Origin: Puccinia triticina
Lineage: Eukaryota > Basidiomycota > Pucciniomycetes > Pucciniales > Pucciniaceae
DNA length: 64,000 nucleotides
Reading direction: 5' to 3'
Assembly (NCBI RefSeq): GCF_026914185.1
Contig: NC_070558.1
Location: 124,001-188,000, forward strand
Of the stretch, positions 1 through 9,654 are shown piece after piece (the first letter of the stretch is position 1; each line of letters begins with the position of its first letter). The notes under the pieces were generated by a model. It was not told where the DNA came from. It saw only the letters and a program-made list of their open reading frames with translations, and searched no databases. The translations under genes and the position numbers were made by a program.

Positions 1-1308
1 TGTGATGCCCCTATTCAACAAGATGTGCAGATCAGGAATTGCCACTCAACTCGCCTGGGCACATCTCCAATCTCAGCAAATGCTCAAAACCAAATATCTG
101 CAGAAACAGGACAAGATATGTTTCACTCAGGATGCTTGGAATGCACCCAACTGTACAGCTTTCATGGGGGTGACGGCTCATTTTATTGACAAAAAAATTG
201 TATTGATGGACTTGACATTGGCAGTCCTGATGTTCAAGGTATGTCAATAAATCTGTTTTAATTATTTATGGGAGGGTTTTGGTTGATTTGTCTGAAATCA
301 ATCCTTCCAGGAAGTCATACGGGTGAAATGTTTGCAAGCATGTTTTACAATGTTCTTGATAATTGCGACTGCATTGGAAAACTGAACACAATCACCGCCA
401 ACAATGCCACCACAAACAACAAGATGGCACGCGATCTATCTCTGCAAATCCTGGACTTTGACATCTCAACAAACTGTCTTGGATGTGTTGCGCACGTGAT
501 CAATCTTGTGGCAAAGGCTGGAATTTCTGTCCTTGGAGAAATGGAGGATGAAGATGAACCTGATGGCAAGGAAATGGAGGATGAAGATGAACTTGATGGC
601 AAGGAGCTTTCAACGGTTGATATGGGATTGTCTCATCCACAAACCAAGCCTGCGCGTGACCCCCGAATGGCAATCACCTATGTTACTTCCTAGCCGGATG
701 GTGCCAATGTTAATGCAAATACAATCCTCAAGCAAGTCCTTGGCTTGTGTACTTATGTAAGGTTCTCTTGTCAACGTCAAGAGAGATTTCTAAAGGCAGT
801 CAGCTTTGCGCAACCTGAGATCAAAGACAAAAACTTCAAATTGCTTGAAATCAACATCTCAACACGTTGCAACTCAACCTATGAGATGCTTGAGCAAGTG
901 CTGCTCCTTCAAAAATCCTGAAACCACTTTTGCGAAGACAGCCGCAAGGCTTCCAAATACAGGTTATCAAACACTGAGTGGGAACAAGCAAAATACATCA
1001 TGCGGCTGCTTGAACCCCTGGCCGAGGCAACCACCATGCTCAGCACTTCCAAGTATCCTACTCTCAACTCGGCTCTGCCTGTCTACATAACACTTGTGAC
1101 CCACCTTCACAAGGCTTGAAAAGGACCATACAATCAAGCACAACTTGTCATTCCAGAAACAAATATGATAGCAAAGATCAATCAATACCTTTGCAGCGCT
1201 CTGGAAAAGACAGTTTATATCTGTGCAATGATCTTGGACCCAACATTTAAAATTCATTTTTGGCAATTTCATGCCACCTTCATTGTGGAGCATTACAATA
1301 TCTCGGTG
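1..1308 (+). pseudogene. hAT-family transposase, central part, decayed
   Basis: Translated pieces read like the core of a fungal hAT transposase: a CFTQDAWNAPNCTAFMGVTA block (about 115-180), then SHTGEMFASMF and ITANNATTNN with CVAHVINLVAKAG (about 312-520), then ISTRCNSTYEMLEQ (about 850-900) and LEPLAEATTMLSTSKYPTLN (about 1010-1070). The pieces lie in different frames and are broken by stops, so no single protein can be made. An acidic duplication (MEDEDE.DGKE repeated) sits near 540-605. The copy runs off the left edge of the window. At about 1308 it is interrupted by an unrelated repeat and it resumes at about 1745. The family assignment is confident; exact ends are approximate. Confidence 0.8.
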
Positions 1309-1744
1309 TGGTAGACGGAAAAGTGAAAAATCAAAAGTTTTTCCTTGTCTACAGATTTACTCATACTAGACCTCAAGATACCACCAAACGTACATCAGGA
1401 ATGGATTCTACGGCTTATTTTACCCCTATTTACCACCGGAAGTGTCACTGGAACCCCACTGGATTGGAAGTTACACCGTCCTGGACCCTCGTGGACCCGG
1501 CCAGCCCTAGTCATCAACCTGTCACACCCCTCAAGTCACCTTTCCCAGTTATACGCATACTCAGCCCCAGCCAAACACATACTCTTTTCTATCCCTCTTA
1601 TCTCCACTGCATATGCAGGGGACCAACCCCATTTCTTCTGTATTTGACATGTCCCCGCTTCATTTATGCACCCTTGCAGCTGCATGCAGTCTTCTGACCC
1701 CATTTCTGCACTCCTTGCATTAGTCTGACACCACTCATGCATGG
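1309..1744 (+). repeat. Dispersed LTR-like repeat (family A), inserted in the hAT relic
   Basis: The segment starts TGTGGTAGACGGAAAAGTG and closely resembles 31969-32510, with the same order of shared blocks (CCTCAAGATACCA, GATTCTACGG, GGAAGTTACACC, CTGACACCA.TCATG). It splits the hAT transposase relic, because the transposase C-terminus continues just after it. The other copy has a TATA box, an AATAAA and TGT...ACA ends, so this is probably a truncated or solo LTR. I found no target-site duplication. Confidence 0.65.
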
Positions 1745-1928
1745 CGCGACACTTCCTTGCTATTCCTGCACAAGCACCTCATCTGAGCATGTGTTTTCAA
1801 TATAAGGCCAACGCATTGTTTCTTGGCAGTGATCTGCCTTGGCACCAAGCAGCATCAAGCAGCTTTTGTGCATCAAGGACTGGTATCAGGCCTTTGACGG
1901 GCTTACAAGCAGCCCCATCAAAAGTTAA
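1745..1928 (+). pseudogene. hAT transposase C-terminal dimerisation region, decayed
   Basis: In one frame the sequence reads RIVSW then SALAPSSIKQLLCIKDWY and AFDGLTSSPIKS before a stop. This is the typical end of the hAT dimerisation domain (hATC). It is preceded in another frame by HFLAIPAQAP, equivalent to the conserved FLAIPATSA.SER motif. It carries in-frame stops (after FSI and after SWQ). It is the continuation of the transposase relic that ends at about 1308, displaced by the family A insertion. Confidence 0.75.
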
Positions 1929-2274
1929 AAACCCCAAGCAATCATCATTTGAGAGAAAACAGGTTTTATAATTGAAACTAGAACCAAGACTAAAAACAAT
2001 AGATGTTAGAATTTGTAAAAACAAGAGCAAGATTGGTTGAATGACAATAAGGATGAAAACTGAGCATACCACAATGATAGTGAGTTTTTGAAGGAACAAG
2101 CACGGACAGACTAAGATAGATCAGATCAAACAGGGAGTAATAGTAGACACTGTGGAGAATAAACAAGGAGAGGTTAGGTTGGATTGTTGATGAATTCTTG
2201 AGGATTTGTTGTTTCTCACCAAATTGGAAATAACCAATTAATGAATTCAAGAGATCGCGTAGGCGCTACCAGAA
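1929..2274. other. No gene; possible leader of the adjoining LTR
   Basis: AT-rich DNA without a convincing coding frame. If the neighbouring LTR (2275-2756, minus strand) belongs to a retroelement, this stretch would be its leader, read from right to left. No gag homology was seen in it. Confidence 0.35.
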
Positions 2275-2756
2275 TGAGAGCTGTTGAGCTAAAGGACAAA
2301 TTGAGTTCTGGTTGGAAGCGATGAGATCGAACAATGATCGATATGAGCGATAGAAGATAGAGGAGAAGACACGAAGTCGTATGGGGAGTGTGAAGAAGGG
2401 AATGGTGGAAGGTTGTTTGTTGGGGGAGCAAAGCTGAGCAGGAGAGCTGTTTGAGGTCGAGGAGTCTGCTGAGGAACCGAGAACAAGGCAATCAGAGGCT
2501 GCTTTTAAGCTTGAGGACCGAGCGGCTGAGTTGTGGTTCTGACTTGAGACATGAGTTGAGACAATGAGTTGAGACGTGCATGGTTGATGTTTTGAGAAGA
2601 ATCGGTCGGCGGAGTTGGTTGTTTTAGGAAAGGAGATGACGGGGAACGGGAGGAAGTCAGAGGCAAGTTTGAGTAGAGATACGGACACTGGGCTACTTGG
2701 TGCGCGCATGCGTAGATGAGAGAATGCGCGCATCCGCGGATGTCAGAATTCCAACA
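2275..2756 (-). repeat. LTR-like segment, minus orientation
   Basis: On the minus strand the segment begins TGTTGGAATTCTGACA and ends ...CAACAGCTCTCA, giving TG...CA ends about 482 bp apart. It is followed by TTCTGGTAGCGCCTACGCG, a plausible tRNA primer-binding site. A 155-codon open frame inside it is serine-rich and of low complexity and is not treated as a gene. No matching second LTR was found, so it may be a solo or truncated copy. Confidence 0.45.
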
Positions 2757-2770
2757 TCATTTCTTCACGC

Positions 2771-2855
2771 TCCCCCCCCCCCCCCAACCTATTCATCATG
2801 CCCCGGGGTTTGGGGCATTGCCAGAGGCTATCCCAAACCCTGGACCCCGGGGCAT
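2771..2855. repeat. C-homopolymer followed by a GC-rich palindrome
   Basis: A run of about 14 C (around 2771-2784) is followed by an inverted repeat. CATGCCCCGGGGTTTGGG is answered by CCCAAACCC...CCCCGGGGCATG, leaving a loop of about 20 bases. It should form a stable hairpin. Confidence 0.7.
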
Positions 2856-2869
2856 GGGTTTGGGTTACA

Positions 2870-3470
2870 GCCTTAGGATGCACACTCCACTTGATGACTG
2901 GGTGACCGGGCCATCAAACGGATACACACCCAACTCAATGACCGGGTGCCGGCCATCAAGTGGATACAAACCCAACTCGATGACCGGGTGACCGGGCCAT
3001 CAAGCGGATACACACCCAACTTGATGGCCCAGTCACCCGGTCATTGAGTGGAGTGTGTATCCACTTGATGACCGGGTGATTGAGCGGATACACACCAAAC
3101 TCAATGGCCCGGTCACCCGGTCATTGAGTGGAGTCTGTATCCGCTCAATGACCAGGGTGACCGGGCCATCAAGTGGAGTGGGTATCCACTCAATGACTGG
3201 GTGGCCGGGCCATTGAGTGGATGGTACACACACCACTCAATGATCAACCCGGTCATTGAGTGGAGTCTGTATCAACCCAAAGACTGGGTAACCGGGCCAT
3301 TGAGCACTCAATGACCGGGTCAGGTCATTGAGTGTTGGAGTATTGGTTAACCACTTGTGAATGGATGACCCAACCGGGTCATCAAGTGGGGTTTATGTAA
3401 AAGTGTGTTGAAATGATGGACAGTGTTGACCGGCCATCAAATGCAATTGATGGCCGGTCTGGACTCTGGG
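2870..3470. repeat. Degenerate palindromic minisatellite
   Basis: About 600 bp built from variants of two words and their reverse complements: ACTCAATGACCGGGTGACCGG and CCATCAAGTGGAT with GATACACACCCAACT. Units occur in both orientations (for example TCACCCGGTCATTGAGTGGA), so the array is a mosaic of direct and inverted copies rather than a simple head-to-tail satellite. Short open frames across it are by-products. Confidence 0.8.
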
Positions 3471-3729
3471 CCAGCCATTGGGTCATGATGAGATGGGAAA
3501 GTTTTGGACTTCACTTTTTTCCTGCTTGTGTGGGTCCTGAATGGATTGCAACAACAGATGGGATAAAATGGGGGATTCAAAGTTGCAGAAAGTTCTGGAG
3601 ATTTTTGGCTGGGACTTTTTTTTCCTGAATTTAGCTTCTGAAACAGTGCAGGAGTCGAATTTGAACCCCCCAAATGTTGGAGGAAGGCTCCCTTGTTCCA
3701 TTTCTGAGGGACTGGTGTACTGTTTTCCA

Positions 3730-4004
3730 GTTACATTGATTGACTTGAGTGTTTTGTAAATTGCAGGGTTGAATATTTGGACATCAAATTTGTCCCTGAC
3801 TAAGTTTGAAAGGTTGGACAGAGTTGATTTTGGATCTTCTTCCAGATGAAAAAGAATGTTAACCAAGATATCACTGGTAATCTTGGACTTAGAACCAGGG
3901 GAGATCTGTTCCAACTTTCCAGAGAGTACCATATGTGATATTTTTTCTATAAATGTGTTAGAGGCCTTTGATGAAGAAAGATTGGAATTGATAGGTATGA
4001 ACAA
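3730..4004 (-). pseudogene. Tc1/mariner-type transposase N-terminus (relic)
   Basis: The minus-strand frame starting at the ATG near 4004 contains ILFHLEEDPKSTLSNLSNLV followed by FNPAIYKTLKSINVTGKQ. This is the pattern of the helix-turn-helix DNA-binding region of Tc1/mariner (IS630-like) transposases, where leucine-rich LEEDP.LTL is followed by a recognition helix ending in LK..G.T.K. Downstream sequence to about 3483 stays open but looks unrelated, and no DDE catalytic domain was found. Identification rests on pattern only. Confidence 0.5.
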
Positions 4005-4019
4005 GACTGGAAGTTAGCT

Positions 4020-4200
4020 AGAACTCAGTTGGAAATCATCCTGAAATAATCCATAAATCACAATAAATCATACAGAAATCATCTAGAATTCAGCCAGAAC
4101 TCATCAAAAATATAGGCCTTGCTTGGATACATGACCAGTGTGTTCTTTTCATAGAGATGTGAAAGGCCCAGCCTGTGATATTTTCTCTCTGATGCAAGGT
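4020..4200. repeat. Dispersed repeat, family B member
   Basis: It resembles 33110-33265. Both contain ATCATCCTGAAATA, then AGAACTCAT, TATAGGCCTT.CTTGG, ATGACCAGTGTGT.CTTTT and GAGATGTGAAAGGCCCAGC. The same words appear in reverse orientation in the repeats at 49.1-49.5 and 52.0-52.3 kb. Confidence 0.6.
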
Positions 4201-4395
4201 GATGGTATCCACGTGGCTGTGGTGGTGGTGCACAATTGGTGTCCATATGGTGTCCACGTGGTGGTGTCCATGGATCCTACACAATTATGGAGGTGTCCAC
4301 AGGTGGAGCCATGCTGTGGTACATGGGTGGAGCCAAACAACAACCCTGGAGGTGTCCACAGGTGGAACCATGCCATGGGCAGAGCCAAACCACAC
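4201..4395. repeat. Short imperfect tandem repeats (GTGTCCAC / GGTGGAGCC)
   Basis: The words GGTGTCCACAGGTGG and GGTGGAGCCA recur several times with changes between 4250 and 4390. Both strands stay open over more than 200 bases because of the repeat, so no protein is proposed. Confidence 0.55.
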
Positions 4396-5712
4396 CACTA
4401 CATACACTATAAATATGTCCTTGATTCTAATTCTATACTATTTACAATGTCTCTGCAGTATGTGATTATGTTTATGAACACAGTATAATACTACACTGAG
4501 TGTAGCTAGCCTAGTGGTTCCAGTGAGTGAATAGGGTTTAAATGACCTGTAGAATTCAATTATGCAATAATACATCTCAAAATATGTCTCCTTCTCAATA
4601 GCAAACTCCAGCTTTATGTGATTTGATACTTGAAACACATTTGGACACCACAGCGTGAGAGTTATGCAGTCAAAGTACAACTTCTTTGTTTGGCCATATC
4701 TTTCCCAAAACTTATCCAGACAATTTCATAGAACATGTAATGAGTAGCCAAGAAGCTCAGCCACATTCTACAATATTTCTTTTATTTTTTAAGCAACTTG
4801 TTACCACCAAGCAACCCAAGGAATTTGAGTCTCAGTTTTTTCCCATGCAGAGGCATGCATTTTGTGGCCCCATGCAGCTAGACAAAACTGCTAAATGATG
4901 GACTTGGGAAGCCCATTTTAGAGGGAAGATGAAGAAGGATGGTCTCCAATGTTGGTGAGGAGAAAGGCAAGATGAAGGCCTTTTCTCTCATCTTTTCCAT
5001 GCCACTCTATATAGTATGCACTGTGGTTAAAAAGTTATTCAATTTTTCTGTGCCAAATTCAAAAATCTTCACTCATTCCTAAGTCCCTCCTTTGGAGGAG
5101 GAGCTAAGTTTGCTTCAAAGCCCATAGAAGCTGCTTGGGGGATACAACACCATGGGAGTTTGCTTGGCACTTGCATGCAAGTGCCATTGCACAATATTGT
5201 TTGAGAACCCTGTTAGATATATCCTGGAACTTGAGCTTCAATTTATTCTGGGTTCATGATGAGTTTATGTTTAAATTATGCTCAATTGAGCTGAAGGCAC
5301 TTTGGAAAGGAGTTGAATTCAATTGAAAACCAGCTCCAACTTGACTCTAGATATTACTGGAACTATTTTAGAACACATTTTCAACTACCTTGGAAAGCAA
5401 TATCAAATACTTGGCAAAAACAAGGTATTTACCACAGGAATTATATATTTCTAGAGCTGGCCCCTATCATCTATTGGTGGGTACTTGGCACCTGTGGAAG
5501 TGTGCAGGTGGCCGCTGTGGTGATCAATTCTGGAACACGTGTCAAATTGTCCACGGAGCAATCAGTGCACCGCACAGGCGGTGCGGAAGCGGTGCGGAAA
5601 CGGTGCGGAACGGAGTGGAGAGCACAACTGAAGGTGGCGGTGTGCGGAGCTCGCCGGCGGAACTGGACTTGACTTAAGCAGGCCGGCGCGGACTGGATAT
5701 AGTATAGGCTGT
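4396..5712. other. No gene recognised
   Basis: AT-rich sequence with scattered short open frames and no conserved protein pattern. The last 200 bp become GC-rich, with runs of GGTGCGGAA, and appear to belong to the inverted-repeat element that follows. Confidence 0.4.
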
Positions 5713-6736
5713 TGTAAGAATACATGCCAAGGGGAACGGGCCCACTCGCCTAAGGCAAGGAGGGTACCGCAAACCACAATAGCTGCGGAAGAAGGTGAGC
5801 CAAGCGAATCCTTCTCCGCAGTCCAAGCTGCTCGCGGGGTTGGGAAAACTGAGCGCATCTTCTTGATGAATGCAGGTACCGACCGACCACAACAGCAGCA
5901 AGATTGACAAAGCAAGCAAACCTTGCCGATTGTCATTACTGGAACGGCTCTCGTCTACCACCTCTGTTGAGTAATAGAGTTCCCGCCCTGATAACTGACA
6001 AGGAAGAAGCTGACAGCTCTTCCCCTCCAAACAGGCAAACAGCCCGAAGGAAGAACTCGAGCAGCATCTACCGCGAGCCAAATAGGCAAAGCAAAAGGTA
6101 AGCAGCCGAGTTCCATAAGCTAGGAAAAGAAGCTGAGGCAGAGGACTGAAACGACGATTCTGTTAAAGCAGATATTGTCGGCAGCCCGCACCAAGCGTAA
6201 ACCCTAAGCCAAGGTGGCAAAAGAGGATCAACCTCAGCCCAAGTAAGAAAACCTTACCTAAATCCACAAGGGAAGAAAAGGGTCAAACACTGACGCTGAT
6301 ACACAACATCAATAGATCAGCCGCAACTTCGCGGAACAGCAATATCCCTTCTTCCTCACTCAAACCTAGACAGCGGTCCTTTAGTCTGCTTCTAGGTAAA
6401 TACTTATTTCTATTTTAATCTCCTCACGTTCTTATGCTAGGATTGTTACTACAACTCAAACTACTGTCTAATGAAATAAATATTCTAGTTCTCCTAAATT
6501 TCTCAGATTTACAGTCTCAACGCTCCAACCTCGAGGAAGTTTTAGGACACTGGAAGCAGGCTAATCAACGATGGCCGATTCCGATGTAGGCGCAAGCAGC
6601 TCCAGCGATGATGGCAAATCATCCATGAAGGTGCCAAAGTTCTTGGCTCACCTTCTTCCGCAGCTATTGTGGTTCGCGGTACCCTCCTCGCCTTAGGCGA
6701 GTGGGCCTGTTCCCCTTGGCATGTATTCTTACAGCT
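5713..6736. mobile_element. Foldback structure with about 93-bp inverted arms
   Basis: The left arm, about 5713-5805, starts GTAAGAATACATGCCAAGG and runs to AAGGTGAGCCAAG. It is found again in reverse complement at about 6644-6736, with only a few differences. About 840 bp lie between the arms, without a recognisable gene. Either a foldback transposon or two copies of one LTR-like repeat inserted in opposite directions would explain it. No target duplication was identified. Confidence 0.65.
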
Positions 6737-7465
6737 GTGACTGGGGGAAGCCGTGGCAGCCAAAGCAGGCTACGTCAGCGGGCGTAGCTGGGGCAGAGGC
6801 GGCGTGTGGGATCCCGGCATTGAAGGCTAGACAGGGGCAAGGAAGCTAAGGCAAGAGGAGTCCGACGGCAGTCAAAGGCAAGTGGCAGAGACGACAGGAG
6901 TTAGCATGAGAGCAGAGCTTGGCGGATGATGTGCATGTGTGTGTATAGTGCTTGGTGGATGAGGAGTGTGTGCGTGTGAATAGAAAAACACAGTGGGGGG
7001 GGAGGATTCTGCATCATACTCCCCACAGACTCTCTTTTTAACAGTTTTACTTTACTTTATGGATTGTTGTGCTTCTTTTACTTTGTGTACGTTGCAGAGC
7101 GGACTTGCTTTATGTGTTATGGTTGTGCTTTGCAAAGTTTTGTGCTTGCTTTACAGCTTTTTCTTTGCGGTTTTGCGGATTTTTGTGGCGGAGTTATCTT
7201 CTTTATGCGGCGGAGCTTTATTATTTTACGTGCTTTACTTTATTTATTCTCCGGCTGTTTCTTTTTGGCTGGAGTTCTACCATTCGCCCCTCAACTCGGT
7301 CTTCATTGATTAGGTCCCGCGAATCAATGAGATAACTACACCGCAGTCCTCTGATTGGGTCCTATGACTCAATGAGCGGTGCTCTGCGCCTCTACTACTA
7401 AAAAGAACCGTAGTTTTTATCTTATCTTTAGCAGCCCTTTGTGCCTCTACTTCATATATAAACTG
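6737..7465. other. No gene; LTR-like, pyrimidine- and CGG-rich DNA
   Basis: Open frames near 6990-7335 encode hydrophobic, low-complexity peptides in all three frames and are not believed. The style (TTTACTTTAC runs, TTGCGG and GGCGGAG words, a repeated GATTGGGTCC / GATTAGGTCC near 7310-7360) is that of retroelement leader or LTR DNA. Confidence 0.35.
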
Positions 7466-7675
7466 CCAGCATAATTGGCTGGGTTGAGGTTATCCCAGTT
7501 AAACTGGGATGCACTCAACCAATTTAAACTTGGGTGATCTCAGCTGATGAAATACAAATCCAAGGTACCCCCCTTTGGTTTATATTAAATTGGTTGAGAT
7601 CAACCAAGTTTAAATTGGTTGAGTGCATCCCAGTTAAACTGAGATGACTTCAACCCAGCCAAATATGCTGGCAGT
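7466..7675. mobile_element. MITE with long terminal inverted repeats
   Basis: It starts CTGCCAGCATAATTGGCTGG and ends with the reverse complement CAGCCAAATATGCTGGCAG. The inverted arms extend about 70 bp (CAGTTAAACTGGGATGCACT, then CAACCAATTTAAACTTGG, on both sides). The whole element is about 210 bp and could fold into one hairpin. No open frame. The target duplication is unclear. Confidence 0.85.
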
Positions 7676-7699
7676 GATAATAGTGAAAAGGGAGACAGG

Positions 7700-7996
7700 A
7701 GGCCCGGTCGGGGCTGGAGATACTGTGCTGCGTGGCTGTGGGCCAACAAGACATACACCTATGGGCAAGTGTGGGCAGGTTTGGCTGTAAATACCCGGGT
7801 ACCTGCCAAATTTTCCTTGGAATCCTAGACATCCACATCCGCATCCGCACCTGTTGGCAGGTACCTGACGGCCCACGGGGGTACCCGCCAGCGGATAGCA
7901 GGTACCCGCCAGCAGATAGCAGGTCCGCCAGCAGATAGCAGGTACCCGCCAGCGGATAGCAGGTACCCGCCCGCGGGTTTGTTTGGCCATCTCTAA
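7700..7996. repeat. GTACCCGC minisatellite at a hAT-like end
   Basis: At about 7865-7975 there are four to five copies of a unit of about 20 bp (GTACCCGCCAGCGGATAGCA). On the reverse strand the region ends AGAGATGGCCAAACAAACCC, which resembles the termini of the hAT element at 9319-13475 (GGATGGTCAA). It is therefore read as the subterminal repeat and end of another, otherwise unidentified hAT-type element. Confidence 0.5.
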
Positions 7997-8000
7997 CTAG

Positions 8001-8111
8001 CACCAGGAAAAAACAATGATCACTTGTCTGCAGGTGGCACAGCAAAGTACAAAGGGTCCTTTTACTATTTCATGTCACTTGTAGTCAAGTGATCACTGTT
8101 TTTTCCTGGTG
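8001..8111. mobile_element. 111-bp MITE with TAG target duplication
   Basis: The termini CACCAGGAAAAAACAATGAT and, at the right end, ATCACTGTTTTTTCCTGGTG are inverted over about 26 bp with one difference. The element is flanked by TAG at 7998-8000 and 8112-8114. It sits directly beside the hAT-like end at 7996. Confidence 0.85.
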
Positions 8112-8562
8112 TAGGTGGATCATATCAGGCTCATTTCAGAGTGCTGAAGAGATACATAAGTTGCAGAAGACCAGCGCCAGCAACCATTCAAACCTGGAGT
8201 TATCTAGAAAAGAGGTAGAGAACCTTATCTTATCAGGCAACACACTCTTATTTTTAAAACGGGAAGTCCTCCAATGTAAGAGCTGCTAAGTTTTGACAGG
8301 TGTCAAAAGTATTGCTTTAACCAAAGCCTGTTTGAACAATGCCCTCCCAAAACCTATGAACTCATTTTTGTTTGATTTGGGATTCAAGAGAGGTTTTGGA
8401 GGGATCAAAACTCAGGAAGATAGCAGGTGCAAGTACTGATGTAGGCAGACAAAACTGTCTACATACTCAAAACCTTGATAGCCTGTACCTGAGTCAAGAT
8501 ATATGTAAAGAGATGAAAATTTAGAAAGTTTTCCCCAGCCAAATGGAATTCCGCTGCTACTC
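8112..8562. other. No gene recognised
   Basis: AT-rich. It contains a small inverted repeat, TTTTGACAGGTGTCAAAA, at about 8291-8308 and no convincing coding frame. Confidence 0.4.
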
Positions 8563-8742
8563 TGTAAGTCATAGAGCAAAGAGAAATAATATTATCAATA
8601 GAGAATATTCAAAGGGAAATACAAAGTATTTATAGTAGACACAAAGTGTCATAGCGTAGTAAGTACAGCCAAGTATTATGTAATATTACATAAATAGTAG
8701 TATGAATCCCAATAGTGGATTAAACTAGACCGTGCTACAACA
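8563..8742 (-). repeat. Short LTR-like segment (180 bp)
   Basis: Read on the minus strand it begins TGTTGTAGCACGGTCTAG, has a TATAAATAC box near the middle and ends ...CTATGACTTACA, giving TGT...ACA ends. The adjoining sequence GAGTAGCAGCGGAATTCC could be a primer-binding site. No internal retroelement genes are attached. Confidence 0.4.
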
Positions 8743-8872
8743 GCAAGACCCCCTCGGAGGGTCACTTCGCAACAGCGCGCCCGCGCCTCCGATCTAACTT
8801 AACCCAAGTCCCTCTCTTTGTGGAGGGGGGCGCCATCCCGCAGGGACCCTTGAGGAGGAGGGAATTAGCTAA
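8743..8872. repeat. GC-rich patch, family GC-A relative
   Basis: CTAACTTAACCCAAGTCCCT at about 8796 matches the start of the GC-rich foldbacks at 11.7 kb and 55.2 kb (TAACTTGACACAAGTCCC). The rest has diverged. It stands out from the AT-rich flanks. Confidence 0.45.
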
Positions 8873-9236
8873 GAGCATCAGCATTGGTGGCTAAGTTAGT
8901 TTGGACTAACTAGCTCGGATTATGCTCGGAATAAGCTAATCCAATCAGCCAACCGCATGGGTGGGGATTAGCGGGTCCAAGGCTGTTGGAGGTTATGTGT
9001 TTAGGTGCCTGTATGTTATGTGTTTGGCACCTAAACACATAGAGCTCATGCTTATGGGCATGTTAAATATTCATTGTGTGTTTAGTCCGAGGACTAGTGA
9101 GGTCTACATGTAGACCCCACTAGCTCCAAACAGAGCTCCGGGTCAAGTTGATCCCGAGTTGATCCAAGCCGATGCGGATGCGGGGGTGTACTAAGTGCCC
9201 TAATCCGGGCTAACATAGTGCCAAATGAGGATGCTC
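8873..9236. mobile_element. 364-bp MITE with TAA target duplication
   Basis: The left end GAGCATCAGCATTGGTGGCT and the right end, in reverse complement GAGCATCCTCATTTGGCACT, form imperfect terminal inverted repeats of about 35 bp. Both ends are flanked by TAA (8870-8872 and 9237-9239). A 3-bp TAA duplication is the hallmark of PIF/Harbinger-type elements, so that superfamily is inferred. The interior contains further small palindromes (GTCTACATGTAGAC) and no open frame. Confidence 0.85.
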
Positions 9237-9654
9237 TAAAGGCCTCCGATCAAGGGACAAAGTTTGTGAAAACCGCAAGCTTTTACATACACAGCAAAAT
9301 TTTACAAACACATCAGCTGGATGGTCAAGAGCCCCCGGTAAGGATTAGATCCGGACCCTGAAGACCCGGAGATACCCAACCTGGTATTGGGTTGGGTATC
9401 CAATTGGGTGTACCGGCAACCCAATTGGGTATCCGACTGGGTATATGTATGAGAGGCTGGAGCTCGGAAAGTGTCTCCAGCCTATTGATTGATGATTGAT
9501 TGGTGTGATCAATCATCAAATGTGATGCAAGCAGTTTGAGCAATTGATGATAGCAATCCTATGAAAACTTGTATGTTATTTTTATTTTGTTTTTTGGAAA
9601 ATAACTCAATAAAAGTATTGGGTGAGAGAAAAATGAGGAATTTTTCGGGGAATG

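Noticed and set aside
6993..7335. Hydrophobic membrane protein in overlapping open frames
   Set aside because: Three frames are open at once with Leu/Phe/Cys-rich low-complexity peptides from T-rich DNA; no start context or homology pattern.
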